Shown: positions 41,504-50,217 of the stretch, piece by piece
How positions within the stretch are numbered: the stretch's first letter is position 1
How the letters are laid out: every line of letters begins with the position of its first letter
Assembly: GCA_035294325.1 (NCBI GenBank)
Contig: DATGLE010000210.1
Location: 1 to 64,000, forward strand
Source: DATGLE01 sp035294325
GTDB lineage: Bacteria > Chloroflexota > Ktedonobacteria > Ktedonobacterales > Ktedonobacteraceae
Reading direction: 5' to 3'
DNA: 64,000 nt
Notes under the pieces: model-generated
Database searches by the model: none
What the model saw: the letters and a program-made list of their open reading frames with translations, nothing else
Told to the model about the DNA's origin: nothing
Made by a program: the position numbers and the translations under genes

Positions 41504-43723
41504 CTACGACTTCGGCGCGGTATACGGCGCTACCTCGAAGGTCGCCAGCCGTTGAAGGTTGTCATAGATCCAGAGGGCGCCCCCCTGTGAGAGACCGGTA
41601 GAAGGATCAGGCTGGCCGGTGTAAGCATACTGAGCCTGCGTCGCCATATCATCCAGGATCGCCAGGGAGGAGGTCTTGAGAAGCCGGGCATCTGTCATGG
41701 GCAGGAGTTGTTTCGCATCCTGATAAACCCTGGTCAACGCGCGCCTGGCACTATCGATGCCACCATTGATCTGTACAGCGAGCCGGTGCTGCGCGGCGGT
41801 AGCCTGGGGAGCGAGAATCGCGCCATTGAGATGCGTCTGAACCAGGTAAGCATATCCGGGAGGAGCCTCGTTCTGGTAGACATAGCCCGGGGGATCCGCA
41901 TCTTGCGGGACAGGTCCGAGCAGCGGCACCTGAGCCATCGACGAATCGGCCAGCCAGGGGGTTGCGGGCGGCAGGTCGCGTTTGACAAATGAGCTGCCAT
42001 CAAGGTAATCGAGAATGCGTATGACCTGATTGCGGAGAGCGTCCGGATCCTTATTTTGCCAGTCTTCGGGCAGCGCACGAGATAGATCCGCGACGGTAGC
42101 CGTGTCTCTGGCGAACCAGAAGGCCAGGCCCCCGTGCAATCCACGGATGGCAAGCTCGGGCGATTCCACCAGCAAATGACGCAGGTGGTCGAGCATGCTG
42201 AAATGGAGTGCGTCCGCCGGGTCCGGCGTCTGCGGGATCACAGCATAGTAACGCCAGGTACTTTGATCCAGCAGCGGATTACCCGATGGCGTATGCGCAT
42301 CATCCTCGGTGACAAGAAAACGGCTGGAGGAAGCGAGGAGGTTGGTATGCTGCTGGTTGCCCGTGTAGAGAAAATGCACCTTGCCCTGTTCAATGGTCAA
42401 ACGTCCGAGCAGGAGGGGAAGCGCCTCGCTCTGACTGATATCTCCAAGCAGCCAGGCGTAATAGCTTTTGCCTGCGGGGGGCGCGGGAAGGTTGGCAAGG
42501 TCTATCTGTAGCTCATCGTTGATGCCCTGCGTCGTATGCTCATTTAACTGGCCGCTATTGAGAAAGAACGCGTGGCCGGTTCCTTGCGTTGATACGGCGG
42601 TCTGGCGCTGCGCAAGCAGTATCGCGCTCAGGCTCGCGCCAACGATGAGGACAAGGGCGAGGACGGTCATAACGACAAGAGAGGGCTTTAGCCGCCCACG
42701 CAGAGGGGAAAACGCGGCGCCCGCCAGACCCTGCTTCGGCCACGAGGGCGGAGGTATTGCTGGAGCAGCGCTTCGAGGTTCCCTGGCAGCGGCGGGCCGC
42801 ACATGCTGCGGTTCTTCGTAGATCGTGATATTGAGCAAGAGCGCGGCCCGGCGCAGGTTTTCGGGAACGGGCACATGCAGTGCATGCGCCAGGGCTATCG
42901 CCAGAGAGGTCGCATTGGGGAAACGCGCGCCCGGCTCTTTGCTCAGGCAGCGCAGGATAAGCTGCGTCAGCGCTGGCGAGACGGATGGATTCACCAGATC
43001 CGGTGAGGTGGGCAGCGCGTTGACGTGCTGCATCATGACGGCGATGGGCCGATTCCCACGAAATGGCGGCATCCCAGTGTAAAGCTCATAGAGCAGCACC
43101 CCGAGAGCATAGCTATCACTGCGCGCATCGGCCACAGCGCCTTTGATCTGCTCGGGCGCCAGATAAAATGGGATATCACTGCCATACTTCTTCGGCAGCA
43201 ATTTGCTGGTCGCAAAATCGGTCAGCATCGGAGTGCCGATTTTATTCTCGGCGCCCGCGGTGAGCAAAATATTTGTGGGCTTGAGATTTCCATGAGCAAT
43301 GCCGTGTTGATGGGCGTTATCGATAGCAATGGCAAGCGAGGAGAAGAGTTGCACAATTTCGGATGATGGTGGCATCTTGCCCACAGCGGAAGTGCTTCGA
43401 ATGTAGTCCGCCAGAGTTTCACCCTCGACATACTCAATGGCGAGGCAGATCATGGGAGAAGGCTCGCCCGTGTAGCGCGGGGCCAGAACCTGAATGTCAT
43501 ATATGGGCACGATATTGGGGTGATGTAGAGAAGCAAGCTTCTCAAGGCGTTGCAGATATTCGGTCAGGGCATCCGCTGTATCCAGCATGTCTGTGCGATA
43601 TAATTTCAGAACCACTATGCGCTGCGCGGCCTTATTGTAGGCCAGCCAGGTCTCACCGGCAGCGCTCTGATGCAGCCGCCGGCGCAGTTCATATTGTCCG
43701 AGATGTTGCGATTCTATTCTCAT
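41504..43723 (-). CDS. Membrane Ser/Thr protein kinase-like protein, predicted pseudokinase
   Basis: 739 residues. The kinase fold spans 11-285: the VAIK-like Lys is K40 (IVVLK), the catalytic loop reads HGNLKPTN (144-151) instead of HRDLKPxN, so the catalytic Asp is Asn146, and DFG is DFA (169-171). The glycine loop is degenerate (LHQSAAGETWLA). APE (189-191) is kept. One membrane helix (348-372) leads to a 360-residue outer domain with a YYAWLLGD...LPLLLGRL region similar to anti-sigma-K-type extracytoplasmic domains. Likely a non-catalytic signalling or scaffold receptor. The ATG at 43723 has GAGGGAG upstream. Confidence 0.82.
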   Translation of the reverse strand: MRIESQHLGQYELRRRLHQSAAGETWLAYNKAAQRIVVLKLYRTDMLDTADALTEYLQRLEKLASLHHPNIVPIYDIQVLAPRYTGEPSPMICLAIEYVEGETLADYIRSTSAVGKMPPSSEIVQLFSSLAIAIDNAHQHGIAHGNLKPTNILLTAGAENKIGTPMLTDFATSKLLPKKYGSDIPFYLAPEQIKGAVADARSDSYALGVLLYELYTGMPPFRGNRPIAVMMQHVNALPTSPDLVNPSVSPALTQLILRCLSKEPGARFPNATSLAIALAHALHVPVPENLRRAALLLNITIYEEPQHVRPAAAREPRSAAPAIPPPSWPKQGLAGAAFSPLRGRLKPSLVVMTVLALVLIVGASLSAILLAQRQTAVSTQGTGHAFFLNSGQLNEHTTQGINDELQIDLANLPAPPAGKSYYAWLLGDISQSEALPLLLGRLTIEQGKVHFLYTGNQQHTNLLASSSRFLVTEDDAHTPSGNPLLDQSTWRYYAVIPQTPDPADALHFSMLDHLRHLLVESPELAIRGLHGGLAFWFARDTATVADLSRALPEDWQNKDPDALRNQVIRILDYLDGSSFVKRDLPPATPWLADSSMAQVPLLGPVPQDADPPGYVYQNEAPPGYAYLVQTHLNGAILAPQATAAQHRLAVQINGGIDSARRALTRVYQDAKQLLPMTDARLLKTSSLAILDDMATQAQYAYTGQPDPSTGLSQGGALWIYDNLQRLATFEVAPYTAPKS

Positions 43724-43750
43724 ACATAATTTCTCCCTCAATCTGAAACC

Positions 43751-44284
43751 TCAGGAAGACACAAAGAGCCTCACTCCTGCCTTATGGACAATATGATCGA
43801 GCGTCCGAATGGTTATACCAATCGCCCAATGACCGCCCATACTCAGGACATCACTCGTCCCGCTGAACCGCCCCGGTCCATCGGCGTGCAGCACAACAGA
43901 ATCGGTTCCCATGAGCATATCCTGCATGGTGGTATACAAGGTAATCTCCACATGAGATGCCGGCTGGCCCCGGTGATCGAGCACCTGCATGGTGAAGAGA
44001 TTGGTGCCCGCCCGGTCAGGCGTGATAGTGAGGGTAAGAGTAAAATCTCCGTCAAAGGTCCGTGTGATGGTGTGAAAAGGAGGCTCTGTGGGGGTTGGCT
44101 GCGGTTGTGGTGAAGTAACGGCTGCCTGCATGGCGCCACAACCACTTATACTCATGCTGAACAGGAGAGCCAGACATCCTACCAGCTTGCGGCATCGCGG
44201 TAGAAGCCTTGCGCATGCGCTCTCTATACTGGTTGTTCTCACTACTGTACGCACTATTCTGAGAATGTGTCTGATTTCCTGCAC
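43751..44284 (-). CDS. Small lipoprotein with YtkA/FixH-like beta domain
   Basis: 177 residues from a GTG at 44284 (weak start; the real one may be within the first 30 codons). The signal peptide KLVGCLALLFSMSISGC has its lipid Cys at about 49. A Pro/Thr linker follows, then a single immunoglobulin-like domain (FTLTLTITPDRAGTNLFTMQV, PASHVEITLYTTMQDMLMGTD, GHWAIGITIRT) like YtkA, found with copper-resistance and cytochrome functions. It lies 27 nt upstream of the pseudokinase gene and probably forms an operon with it. Confidence 0.6.
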   Translation of the reverse strand: MQEIRHILRIVRTVVRTTSIESACARLLPRCRKLVGCLALLFSMSISGCGAMQAAVTSPQPQPTPTEPPFHTITRTFDGDFTLTLTITPDRAGTNLFTMQVLDHRGQPASHVEITLYTTMQDMLMGTDSVVLHADGPGRFSGTSDVLSMGGHWAIGITIRTLDHIVHKAGVRLFVSS

Positions 44285-44289
44285 CAGCG

Positions 44290-44385
44290 CAGGCTCGCAC
44301 CTGCGGCGCTCGCCGGATCACACCATCCCCCATAGCCCCGGGTGCGGCTCCGCCGCACCAGCGCCCGGCGAGAGCGCTGAGCCTC
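44290..44385. repeat. Composite palindromic element without unique arms
   Basis: GCGCTCGCCGG (44306-44316) pairs with CCGGCGAGAGCGC (44365-44377), and GGTGCGGC-TCC-GCCGCACC (44341-44359) forms the inner mini-hairpin. It shares the GCGGC/GCCGC core and GCGCTCGCC box with the flanks of the long palindromes. The surrounding gap 44285-44545 holds no gene. Confidence 0.55.
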
Positions 44386-44545
44386 GGACACTCTCTGAAG
44401 ACTTTCATGAAATTTGGAGTCAAAAATCTCCTCGATAATTTATACGTCACAAAGTTACACTAACGGATTTTGCAGAGCTAAATTAAAACCCTACCTTTTC
44501 CACTTAACCCGATCCCCCGCTATCCGTATGTATCAGTAAAAGGCA

Positions 44546-45019
44546 TCAGGCAGCCTGGGGAGTATATCGTACCGCGACCACTTCTCCACGGGCGCATTCC
44601 TGATCCTGAGAAAAGACCGAACACTGCACGATCATCTTTCTCCCCGACTGCTCTTTAACCCGTGCGCGCAGCGTAACCGGATAGGTCATCGGCGTTGGCT
44701 TGAGATATTGCACCTGCAAGGAGGCGGTGATGTAAATGATCTCAGGCTCGCTGCTCCACTCAATGCCCTCCTCGCGCAGCGCCACCATCATCGCTGTGCA
44801 GACGCTGTGGCAGTCAATCAGGGAGGCGAGAACGCCGCCAGAGAGGATATTGGGCCATGCAGCGGTATGATACTCTCGTGGCTGCCAGGTGCAGATCGTC
44901 TCCTCGCCATTGTCCGCCCAGTAGGTCTTGATTTGCAGGCCGTGATCATTGTGCGAGCCACAGCCCCAGCATCGAGTCAAACTTCCGGTAAATACATCCT
45001 GGAAAGCGCGTTTCTCCAA
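44546..45019 (-). CDS. PaaI-family hotdog thioesterase
   Basis: 157 residues from a TTG at 45019 that follows GGAGAGGAG by nine bases; the longer frame begins inside a dispersed repeat. N-terminal CWGCGSHNDHGLQIK is a CGxxNxxGL motif seen in many acyl-CoA thioesterases. The hotdog core has WPNILSGGVLASLIDCHSVCTA (HGG-type catalytic helix) and VQYLKPTPMTYPVTLRARV. It should hydrolyse an acyl-CoA; the substrate is not deducible. Confidence 0.8.
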   Translation of the reverse strand: MEKRAFQDVFTGSLTRCWGCGSHNDHGLQIKTYWADNGEETICTWQPREYHTAAWPNILSGGVLASLIDCHSVCTAMMVALREEGIEWSSEPEIIYITASLQVQYLKPTPMTYPVTLRARVKEQSGRKMIVQCSVFSQDQECARGEVVAVRYTPQAA

Positions 45020-45079
45020 TGCGGTCTTCTCCTCTCCGTCTTTATTGCAACTGAACACATCAAAAAGATGAGGCGGTCC

Positions 45080-45146
45080 TGTCAACCTGAGCGCAGCAAA
45101 GGATCCGAGGGTGACGCGTGGATCCTTCGCTGCGCTCAGGTTGACA
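45080..45146. repeat. Inverted dispersed repeat (variant)
   Basis: Arms 45080-45106 and 45120-45146 (27 bp, one mismatch) with a 13-nt loop. They are a sequence variant of the repeat at 6691 and 13505 (TCAACCTGAGCGCAGC in place of TCATCCTGAGCGGCAGC). It lies between two leftward genes and may terminate the upstream one. Confidence 0.75.
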
Positions 45147-45155
45147 TGGCTGATC

Positions 45156-45617
45156 CTAGCCGCGCAGGGTTGCGATCAGGCGCTTGGGGTGAAGCAGCAG
45201 ATCGAGGCCCTCAACCGGGCCGGGGACAACAACATCGGCGGCCTGAAGGGCCGGCGTCGCCAATCCTTCCGCGCCGAGTAGAGCCACCCCCACAGCGGCC
45301 ACGCGCAGCATGCCAACATCGTTCATGCCGTTACCAAAGGCGATGACTTGCGCGGGACCAAGCTGCTCCACAAAGCGCTGCTTCTCGTCGCCCCGCCCGA
45401 TCATGCGCAGCGGCAGGCCCAGCGCCCGTTCGATTTCCTGCATATTGCCGTGCGTCCCCGCCGTGAGCGCATGCAGGGAAAGCCGCGTGGCGAGCTGCCG
45501 CAAGCGTTCTGCCACGCCTGGCACAGGGACACCATCGATAGCCAGCGTCCCGTTGATATCAAAGACGGCATGCTCAAGTTCGAGCACCCCTCTATAGGGA
45601 ATGTCTATTCGTATCAT
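45156..45617 (-). CDS. Soluble P-type-ATPase-like HAD protein
   Basis: A 153-residue HAD-superfamily protein of the COG4087 type. Motif I is FDINGTLAIDG (nucleophile Asp kept, the usual second Asp is Asn, close to the DKTGT of P-type ATPases), motif II is LTAGT, and motif IV is GNGMNDVGML. Then come ADVVVPGPVEGLDLLLHPKRL and a C-terminal ATLRG, as in the soluble phosphorylation/nucleotide-domain relatives of P-type ATPases. No membrane part exists. Start set at the ATG at 45617, with GAGGAG upstream. Activity on a phosphate ester is likely but unproven. Confidence 0.8.
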   Translation of the reverse strand: MIRIDIPYRGVLELEHAVFDINGTLAIDGVPVPGVAERLRQLATRLSLHALTAGTHGNMQEIERALGLPLRMIGRGDEKQRFVEQLGPAQVIAFGNGMNDVGMLRVAAVGVALLGAEGLATPALQAADVVVPGPVEGLDLLLHPKRLIATLRG

Positions 45618-45933
45618 CGCATTTCTTGCCACTCCTCTCATCAATGCATATATTCTACCCGTTTACCCACGTACCATGCAATCTATGAGGTGCAGGGATA
45701 TGCCTCAGCTTTGCCAGGAGAGCAGGCTAATCATCGAGCCTGGACGGCCGGTCAGCACTCGTCGGGAGAACGGAGCAAGAAAGACCATCTATATATCTGA
45801 AGAACCCATCACCCATTAATGCCTCATATGACATTTGTCATCTCCACTTCATGATAGTCTTCACTACCAGTGTCATTTCTCTATCTGTACACTTGAACTT
45901 AAAGAATGCTCTTCTTCAAAAGGAGATTGAGGG

Positions 45934-47622
45934 ATGGATACCAGCACAACATACGATACACCTCCGGTTTCTCATCATCCGCACACCGCCTCTGGATGGC
46001 TTACTGCAAACCGCCTCAAGCGCGGAGTGTTCCTGTACTGGGCAGCTTTCCTCACCCTGGGCGCCAGTATCGCCCATTGCATGGGTATCCTGCTCCAGAC
46101 GCCGCAATCCGGCCTTCTGACGGCGCTCATCCTGATCGGCGCTCTTATCCAGGCGGTCAGTGCCGCCGGCGTCCTGCTATGGCCCACGCGCCGCTTGCTG
46201 ATCGCAGCCGGAGTTGTCGATGGGCTTGCGCTGCTCCTCTGGCTGCTCGCCCGTGTGACCGGGCTGCCTGTCGGACTCACCCTCTGGCGTGCGGAATTCA
46301 CCAGCGTCGCCGATATGTGGCTGCCTATGATGGAGGGGAGTGCAGCTTTCTTCTTCTTCAGCCTTGCGGCCCGTACCTGGACTCTATCCTCTCGACCCTG
46401 GCGCATCATCGTGGGCACGCTGCCTGCCCTGTTCCTGGTAGCTGTCTTGATCCTGGTGTCACTCAATCAGGCCATGGCAGCGCTCTTCTTCATAGCCCTC
46501 TTCACGGTCAGTGGCGCTATTCAAGGCAGCTTTGAATTCATCTTCCTGCCGATTCTGGGGCTTATCGTCCTCTTCCTGCTGCTGCGTCTGCTCCTCCCAC
46601 GCCTGCGCGCGCGGACGCCCGGGGCATGGCCTGTCTCTCTGGGCCTCTTGCCTGTGCTGCTCATCACCAGCCTGCTGAGCTGGAATGCTGCTACTCAGAG
46701 CGCTCCGAGTGTGACCTGGTTCCCCGCGACTCAGGCGTCAACGGTCAGCGCACCCGCCGGGAAGATGACTACGCTGGAATATTGCGCTCCAGGCGGCGAT
46801 CCACTGGCAATGGACCTCTCTGAACCAGCCGCCACCTTCGCCCGGCCCGTACCCATCGTCTTCCATATTCATGGTGGGGAAGGGACCGTCGGGAATCGGC
46901 TGTTAACTGGTTCGGACCTCGATAGCGTCTACTTCGCTCGACTGCGCAGCAATCTGCTCGCTCACGGCTTTGCCGTCGGTTCGCTCGATTACCGTCTCGC
47001 CCCGGTGGGTGGCATGATCGAGCAGGTGATCGATGCCAAGTGCGCGGTGCGCTTCCTGCGTGCCCACGCCCGGGAACTGGGGATCGATCCGCAGCGCATC
47101 GGCGTCTATGGGGAAAGCGAGGGTGGGTATCTCGGCGCGATGCTGGGCCTCACCGGACGCGACGCGGGCTTCGACCAGGGCCAGTACCTCGATCAGTCGA
47201 GCGGCGTGCAGGCCGTGGTTGATATGTGGGGACCTACCGACCTCACCGACTGGAGGGGCACGTCGAGCTGGGTATACACGCTGGGCGAGGATCTGGGTGT
47301 GTCCAGGCAGGGCACGGACCTGAGGGCAGATCACATCCCGGCCAACGCCAGGAAGAACTATGCCAGCCCGGTCAGCTACGTTGCGCCAGGAGCCCCGCCT
47401 TTCCTGATCATCCAGGGATCCGACGACTGGTTTATCACGCCGCATCACTCTCAGAAGCTGGCGCGCCTGCTGGAAGCTGCCCGGGTGCCCACGACGCTCG
47501 TCATGGTGCAGCATGATGAGCACGGCCTGGCTGCTCCCACACCCGGTCAGGTCGAGCAGCCGAGTCCCGCCGCGCTGATCCAGATGATCCAGAATTTCTT
47601 CGTCAGAACGCTCGCGTCCTGA
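45934..47622 (+). CDS. Alpha/beta hydrolase fused to an N-terminal membrane domain
   Basis: 562 residues. About six hydrophobic segments occupy 28-270 (for example FLYWAAFLTLGASIAHCMGI and LILIGALIQAVSAAGVLL). The C-terminal 290-560 is a BD-FAE/esterase-like hydrolase with oxyanion HIHGGEG, nucleophile elbow GESEGG, Asp in QGSDDWFI and His in HDEHGL, so the catalytic triad is complete. The hydrolase likely faces outward. AAAAGGAG precedes the ATG. A palindrome separates it from the two-component genes on the same strand. Confidence 0.82.
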   Translation: MDTSTTYDTPPVSHHPHTASGWLTANRLKRGVFLYWAAFLTLGASIAHCMGILLQTPQSGLLTALILIGALIQAVSAAGVLLWPTRRLLIAAGVVDGLALLLWLLARVTGLPVGLTLWRAEFTSVADMWLPMMEGSAAFFFFSLAARTWTLSSRPWRIIVGTLPALFLVAVLILVSLNQAMAALFFIALFTVSGAIQGSFEFIFLPILGLIVLFLLLRLLLPRLRARTPGAWPVSLGLLPVLLITSLLSWNAATQSAPSVTWFPATQASTVSAPAGKMTTLEYCAPGGDPLAMDLSEPAATFARPVPIVFHIHGGEGTVGNRLLTGSDLDSVYFARLRSNLLAHGFAVGSLDYRLAPVGGMIEQVIDAKCAVRFLRAHARELGIDPQRIGVYGESEGGYLGAMLGLTGRDAGFDQGQYLDQSSGVQAVVDMWGPTDLTDWRGTSSWVYTLGEDLGVSRQGTDLRADHIPANARKNYASPVSYVAPGAPPFLIIQGSDDWFITPHHSQKLARLLEAARVPTTLVMVQHDEHGLAAPTPGQVEQPSPAALIQMIQNFFVRTLAS

Positions 47623-47660
47623 CTCCTCAGTGCTTGCTCGCGCCTGCGGCGCTCGCCTTG

Positions 47661-47715
47661 CAGGTGGTATGGAATGGGAAATGCGCAAAGCGCATTTCCC
47701 ATTCCATACCACCTG
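47661..47715. terminator. Perfect 26-bp-arm palindrome
   Basis: Exact arms 47661-47686 and 47690-47715 with an AAA loop, just after the hydrolase stop. It is bracketed by GCGCCTGCGGCGCTCGCC (left) and GTGCGGC-GGA-GCCGCGC (47721-47737); a second mini-hairpin lies at 47790-47806. Likely terminator. Confidence 0.7.
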
Positions 47716-47906
47716 ACCTGGTGCGGCGGAGCCGCGCGACTGCCGGTCCGCGAGGGCGAGGAGGCAGAGCATCAGGCATACTCTCGATGGTGCGGCGGAG
47801 CCGCACAAAAATATACACATCGGATCCGGTAATCTTCATCATCTGCGCAATTATCATGATGTGGTACGATAGTGCTGGCGGTACAAAACAGGGAGGTCTC
47901 AAAAAG

Positions 47907-49151
47907 GTGAAACAGATGCAGGGCAGCAATACCAACAAGATGCGCAAACCCTTGCATGGCAAGGGACGATCTCCTTATCTCGTCTGGCTCATATGGCTCG
48001 TCTGGCTGCCGCTTATTCCTCCTATTATCATTGCGCGCTTCCTCTCCCACGCTCCTTTGCCGGCTCTTATCATCTCTCTCGTCGGTATCGCACTCTTCTT
48101 CGGCATCTATCTCTGGATATCATGGCGGCACATACACCGGCTTGTCATCGATCCGACACCTCCAGCAGATATCGCCGACTGGCTGGCGACGCTCATGTTG
48201 ACCATATTGAGTGTCGCTGTGACACTTTTCGACGGGAAGGAATGGATCATTCTGTTCTACTTTACAAGTGGCGATGCAGGGGCACGTCTCCCCACTGTTC
48301 GGGCAATTCAGGTGACGGGCGCGCTGCTGCCGCTCCTGGTGATCGTTGGACTGTTTCTGCATCTAGACTGGCTTATGATTGGGCAGGACGCTCTATTTAT
48401 CGTTGTGATTGCTGGTATCAGCCTCACCATTATCCGGGCGATTACAACCAGTTGGGAATTGCACGACGCGCGAGAAGAACTGGCGCGTTTAGCCGTGACG
48501 ACGGAGCGAACGCGTATTGCACGAGATCTGCATGATCTGCTGGGCCATAACCTCTCCCTCATCATACTTAAAAGCGAACTGGCCGGGCGCTTAATCAGCG
48601 TGGCGCCGGAAAGGGCACGCGTTGAGATCGGCGATGTCGAGCAGGCAGCACGTAGCACACTTCAGGAGGTCCGCGAAGTCGTTGCCAGCTACCGTCAGCC
48701 CACACTGTTGAACGAACTCCACAGCGCGCGGGAACTCTTAGCCGCGGCCGGTATTGGCTATCGCTACGATGGGGGTGGGAACGATGAAGTGATGCTGCCA
48801 ACCACGATTGAATCCGTACTCGCGTGGACCGTGCGCGAGGGTGTGACCAATATCATCCGGCATAGCCGCGCCCACCATTGCCTGATTCGCATAACACGGG
48901 ATCAGCATAATGTGCAGGTCGAAGTCATTGACGACGGAATCGGTGCCTCGCCGCCTGATGCCCAGCCGAAGGGTACGGCACTCACAGAAGGACAAGGCAA
49001 GGGAGGGCATGGCCTGCGCGGACTCGGTGAACGTGTGGAGGCGCTTGGAGGTCGGTTGGAGGCGGGACCTCATGCCGGCGCTGGCTTCCGCCTCGCTGTT
49101 TCGGTCTCCCTTGCACACAAAACAGGCTTACCCGGCACGGGCGCTGTTTGA
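47907..49151 (+). CDS. DesK/NarL-type sensor histidine kinase
   Basis: 414 residues from a GTG nine bases after GGGAGG (an ATG at 47916 is equally possible). Five or six membrane helices occupy roughly 20-190 with almost no extracytoplasmic domain, as in DesK membrane sensors. The HisKA_3 box is TERTRIARDLHDLLGHNLSL with the phospho-His in LHD, and the HATPase has TVREGVTNIIRHSRAHHC (N box), VIDDGIG (G1) and GGHGLRGLGERV (G2). It should phosphorylate the response regulator encoded 37 nt downstream. It probably senses membrane state; the stimulus is unknown. Confidence 0.9.
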   Translation: MKQMQGSNTNKMRKPLHGKGRSPYLVWLIWLVWLPLIPPIIIARFLSHAPLPALIISLVGIALFFGIYLWISWRHIHRLVIDPTPPADIADWLATLMLTILSVAVTLFDGKEWIILFYFTSGDAGARLPTVRAIQVTGALLPLLVIVGLFLHLDWLMIGQDALFIVVIAGISLTIIRAITTSWELHDAREELARLAVTTERTRIARDLHDLLGHNLSLIILKSELAGRLISVAPERARVEIGDVEQAARSTLQEVREVVASYRQPTLLNELHSARELLAAAGIGYRYDGGGNDEVMLPTTIESVLAWTVREGVTNIIRHSRAHHCLIRITRDQHNVQVEVIDDGIGASPPDAQPKGTALTEGQGKGGHGLRGLGERVEALGGRLEAGPHAGAGFRLAVSVSLAHKTGLPGTGAV

Positions 49152-49188
49152 GAACCAGAAGCTTCGATGAAGAGAGGAGGAAACCGCT

Positions 49189-49794
49189 ATGATTCGTGTC
49201 CTGTTAGCAGAGGACCAGGCAATGGTTCGAGGAGCGCTTGCTGCTTTGCTCTCCCTGGAAGGCGATATCGAGATTGTCGCGGAAGTGGGACGCGGCGATG
49301 AAGTAGTCGTGGTGGCCCGCGCGACCCATCCTGATGTAGCGTTACTGGACATTGAGATGCCCGGCTGCGATGGCATCAGTGCCGCCGCCGCACTCCACAA
49401 GCAACTGCCGTCGTGCCGTGTGCTCATCCTGACTACATTTGGCCGCCCTGGCTATCTACGGCGGGCTATGGAGAGCGGCGTGGTTGGCTTTCTCCTCAAG
49501 GATGCCCCCTCTGCTCAACTGGCTACAGCTATTCGGCGCGCCGTAGCGGGTGAGCGCGTCATCGATCCCACCCTGGCGCTGTCAGCGCTGAGTGAGGGCA
49601 ACAATCCGCTCACCGAGCGGGAGTGCGCGGTCCTGGCGGCTGCCACGCACGGAGCGAGCATTGCCGAGATCGCTGCCTCGTTCGCACTCTCGGAAGGCAC
49701 CGTGCGTAACTACCTCTCGGTAGCGATCCAGAAGCTCGGCGCACGCAACCGGGTTGAGGCAGCACATATTGCCAGGGAGAAGGGCTGGCTCTAA
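49189..49794 (+). CDS. NarL/FixJ-family response regulator
   Basis: 201 residues. Receiver domain 1-120 with the acidic pair in LAEDQ, phospho-acceptor Asp in VALLDIEMPG (about 54), Thr in ILTTFG and Lys in LLKDAP. LuxR-type HTH 135-200 (LTERECAVLAAATHGASIAEI, SEGTVRNYLSVAIQKLGARN). Partner of the upstream kinase. GAGGAGG precedes the ATG. The pair lacks an obvious target; the upstream hydrolase and downstream structured RNA are only neighbours. Confidence 0.92.
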   Translation: MIRVLLAEDQAMVRGALAALLSLEGDIEIVAEVGRGDEVVVVARATHPDVALLDIEMPGCDGISAAAALHKQLPSCRVLILTTFGRPGYLRRAMESGVVGFLLKDAPSAQLATAIRRAVAGERVIDPTLALSALSEGNNPLTERECAVLAAATHGASIAEIAASFALSEGTVRNYLSVAIQKLGARNRVEAAHIAREKGWL

Positions 49795-49894
49795 ACGCTG
49801 ATCGCCCCATTGACTTCTTGCGAAAACTCTGCTATCCTTTGCACCAGGCAACGTATAGCCTCTTGAAAGGTAGATGTTTGATGCACGTACCCAT

Positions 49895-50217
49895 ACCCGG
49901 TGTTTGTGCGCAGTGAACTGCGAATAAACGACCGGGCCCGATAACTTGAGAACCGAAAAGAGACGTAGGACCTGTCACTTCCGGGCAGGTTCTGTTGTGC
50001 TTGCTCTCTAATCTCAGTTACAGGGTGCCTGGTTCTCCGGGCCAGATGGGTGCCGTTCCTCCATGTTGCCTTGTCTCACTCACCCCTGGCTTCTTTCTAG
50101 AAACAGTTCACTGCGCACGGGTTGTATTCCCCACACATGTCAGTAGCAGTATTGTCCCTTGAAGGGTACATTGTGCCCTTCATTCAAGGGAAGTCTCTTC
50201 AAGCCTGTTTCTAGAAA
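49895..50217 (+). ncRNA. Highly structured RNA, possibly an orphan omega (HEARO) RNA or a cis-leader
   Basis: The 557-nt gap 49795-50351 contains strong pairing. Hairpin 1: CCCGGT/ACCGGG, GTTT/AAAC and CGCAG-TGAA-CTGCG (49896-49936). A bulged helix pairs 49935-49940 plus 49948-49954 with 50031-50043 (13 bp). An inner hairpin pairs 49967-49974 with 49986-49993. Long-range: 49906-49920 is exactly complementary to 50104-50118 (15 nt), and 50094-50106 to 50205-50217 (13 nt). Another hairpin lies at 50156-50190. The size, multibranch shape and host (Ktedonobacteria are known for many stand-alone IscB-type omega RNAs) suggest HEARO. No IscB gene is present, so a regulatory leader for the RNHCP gene is the alternative. 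Confidence 0.6.

Noticed and set aside
45601..45819. 72-codon rightward open frame in the HAD-hydrolase gap
   Set aside because: No ribosome site or domain, partly antisense to the start of the HAD gene.
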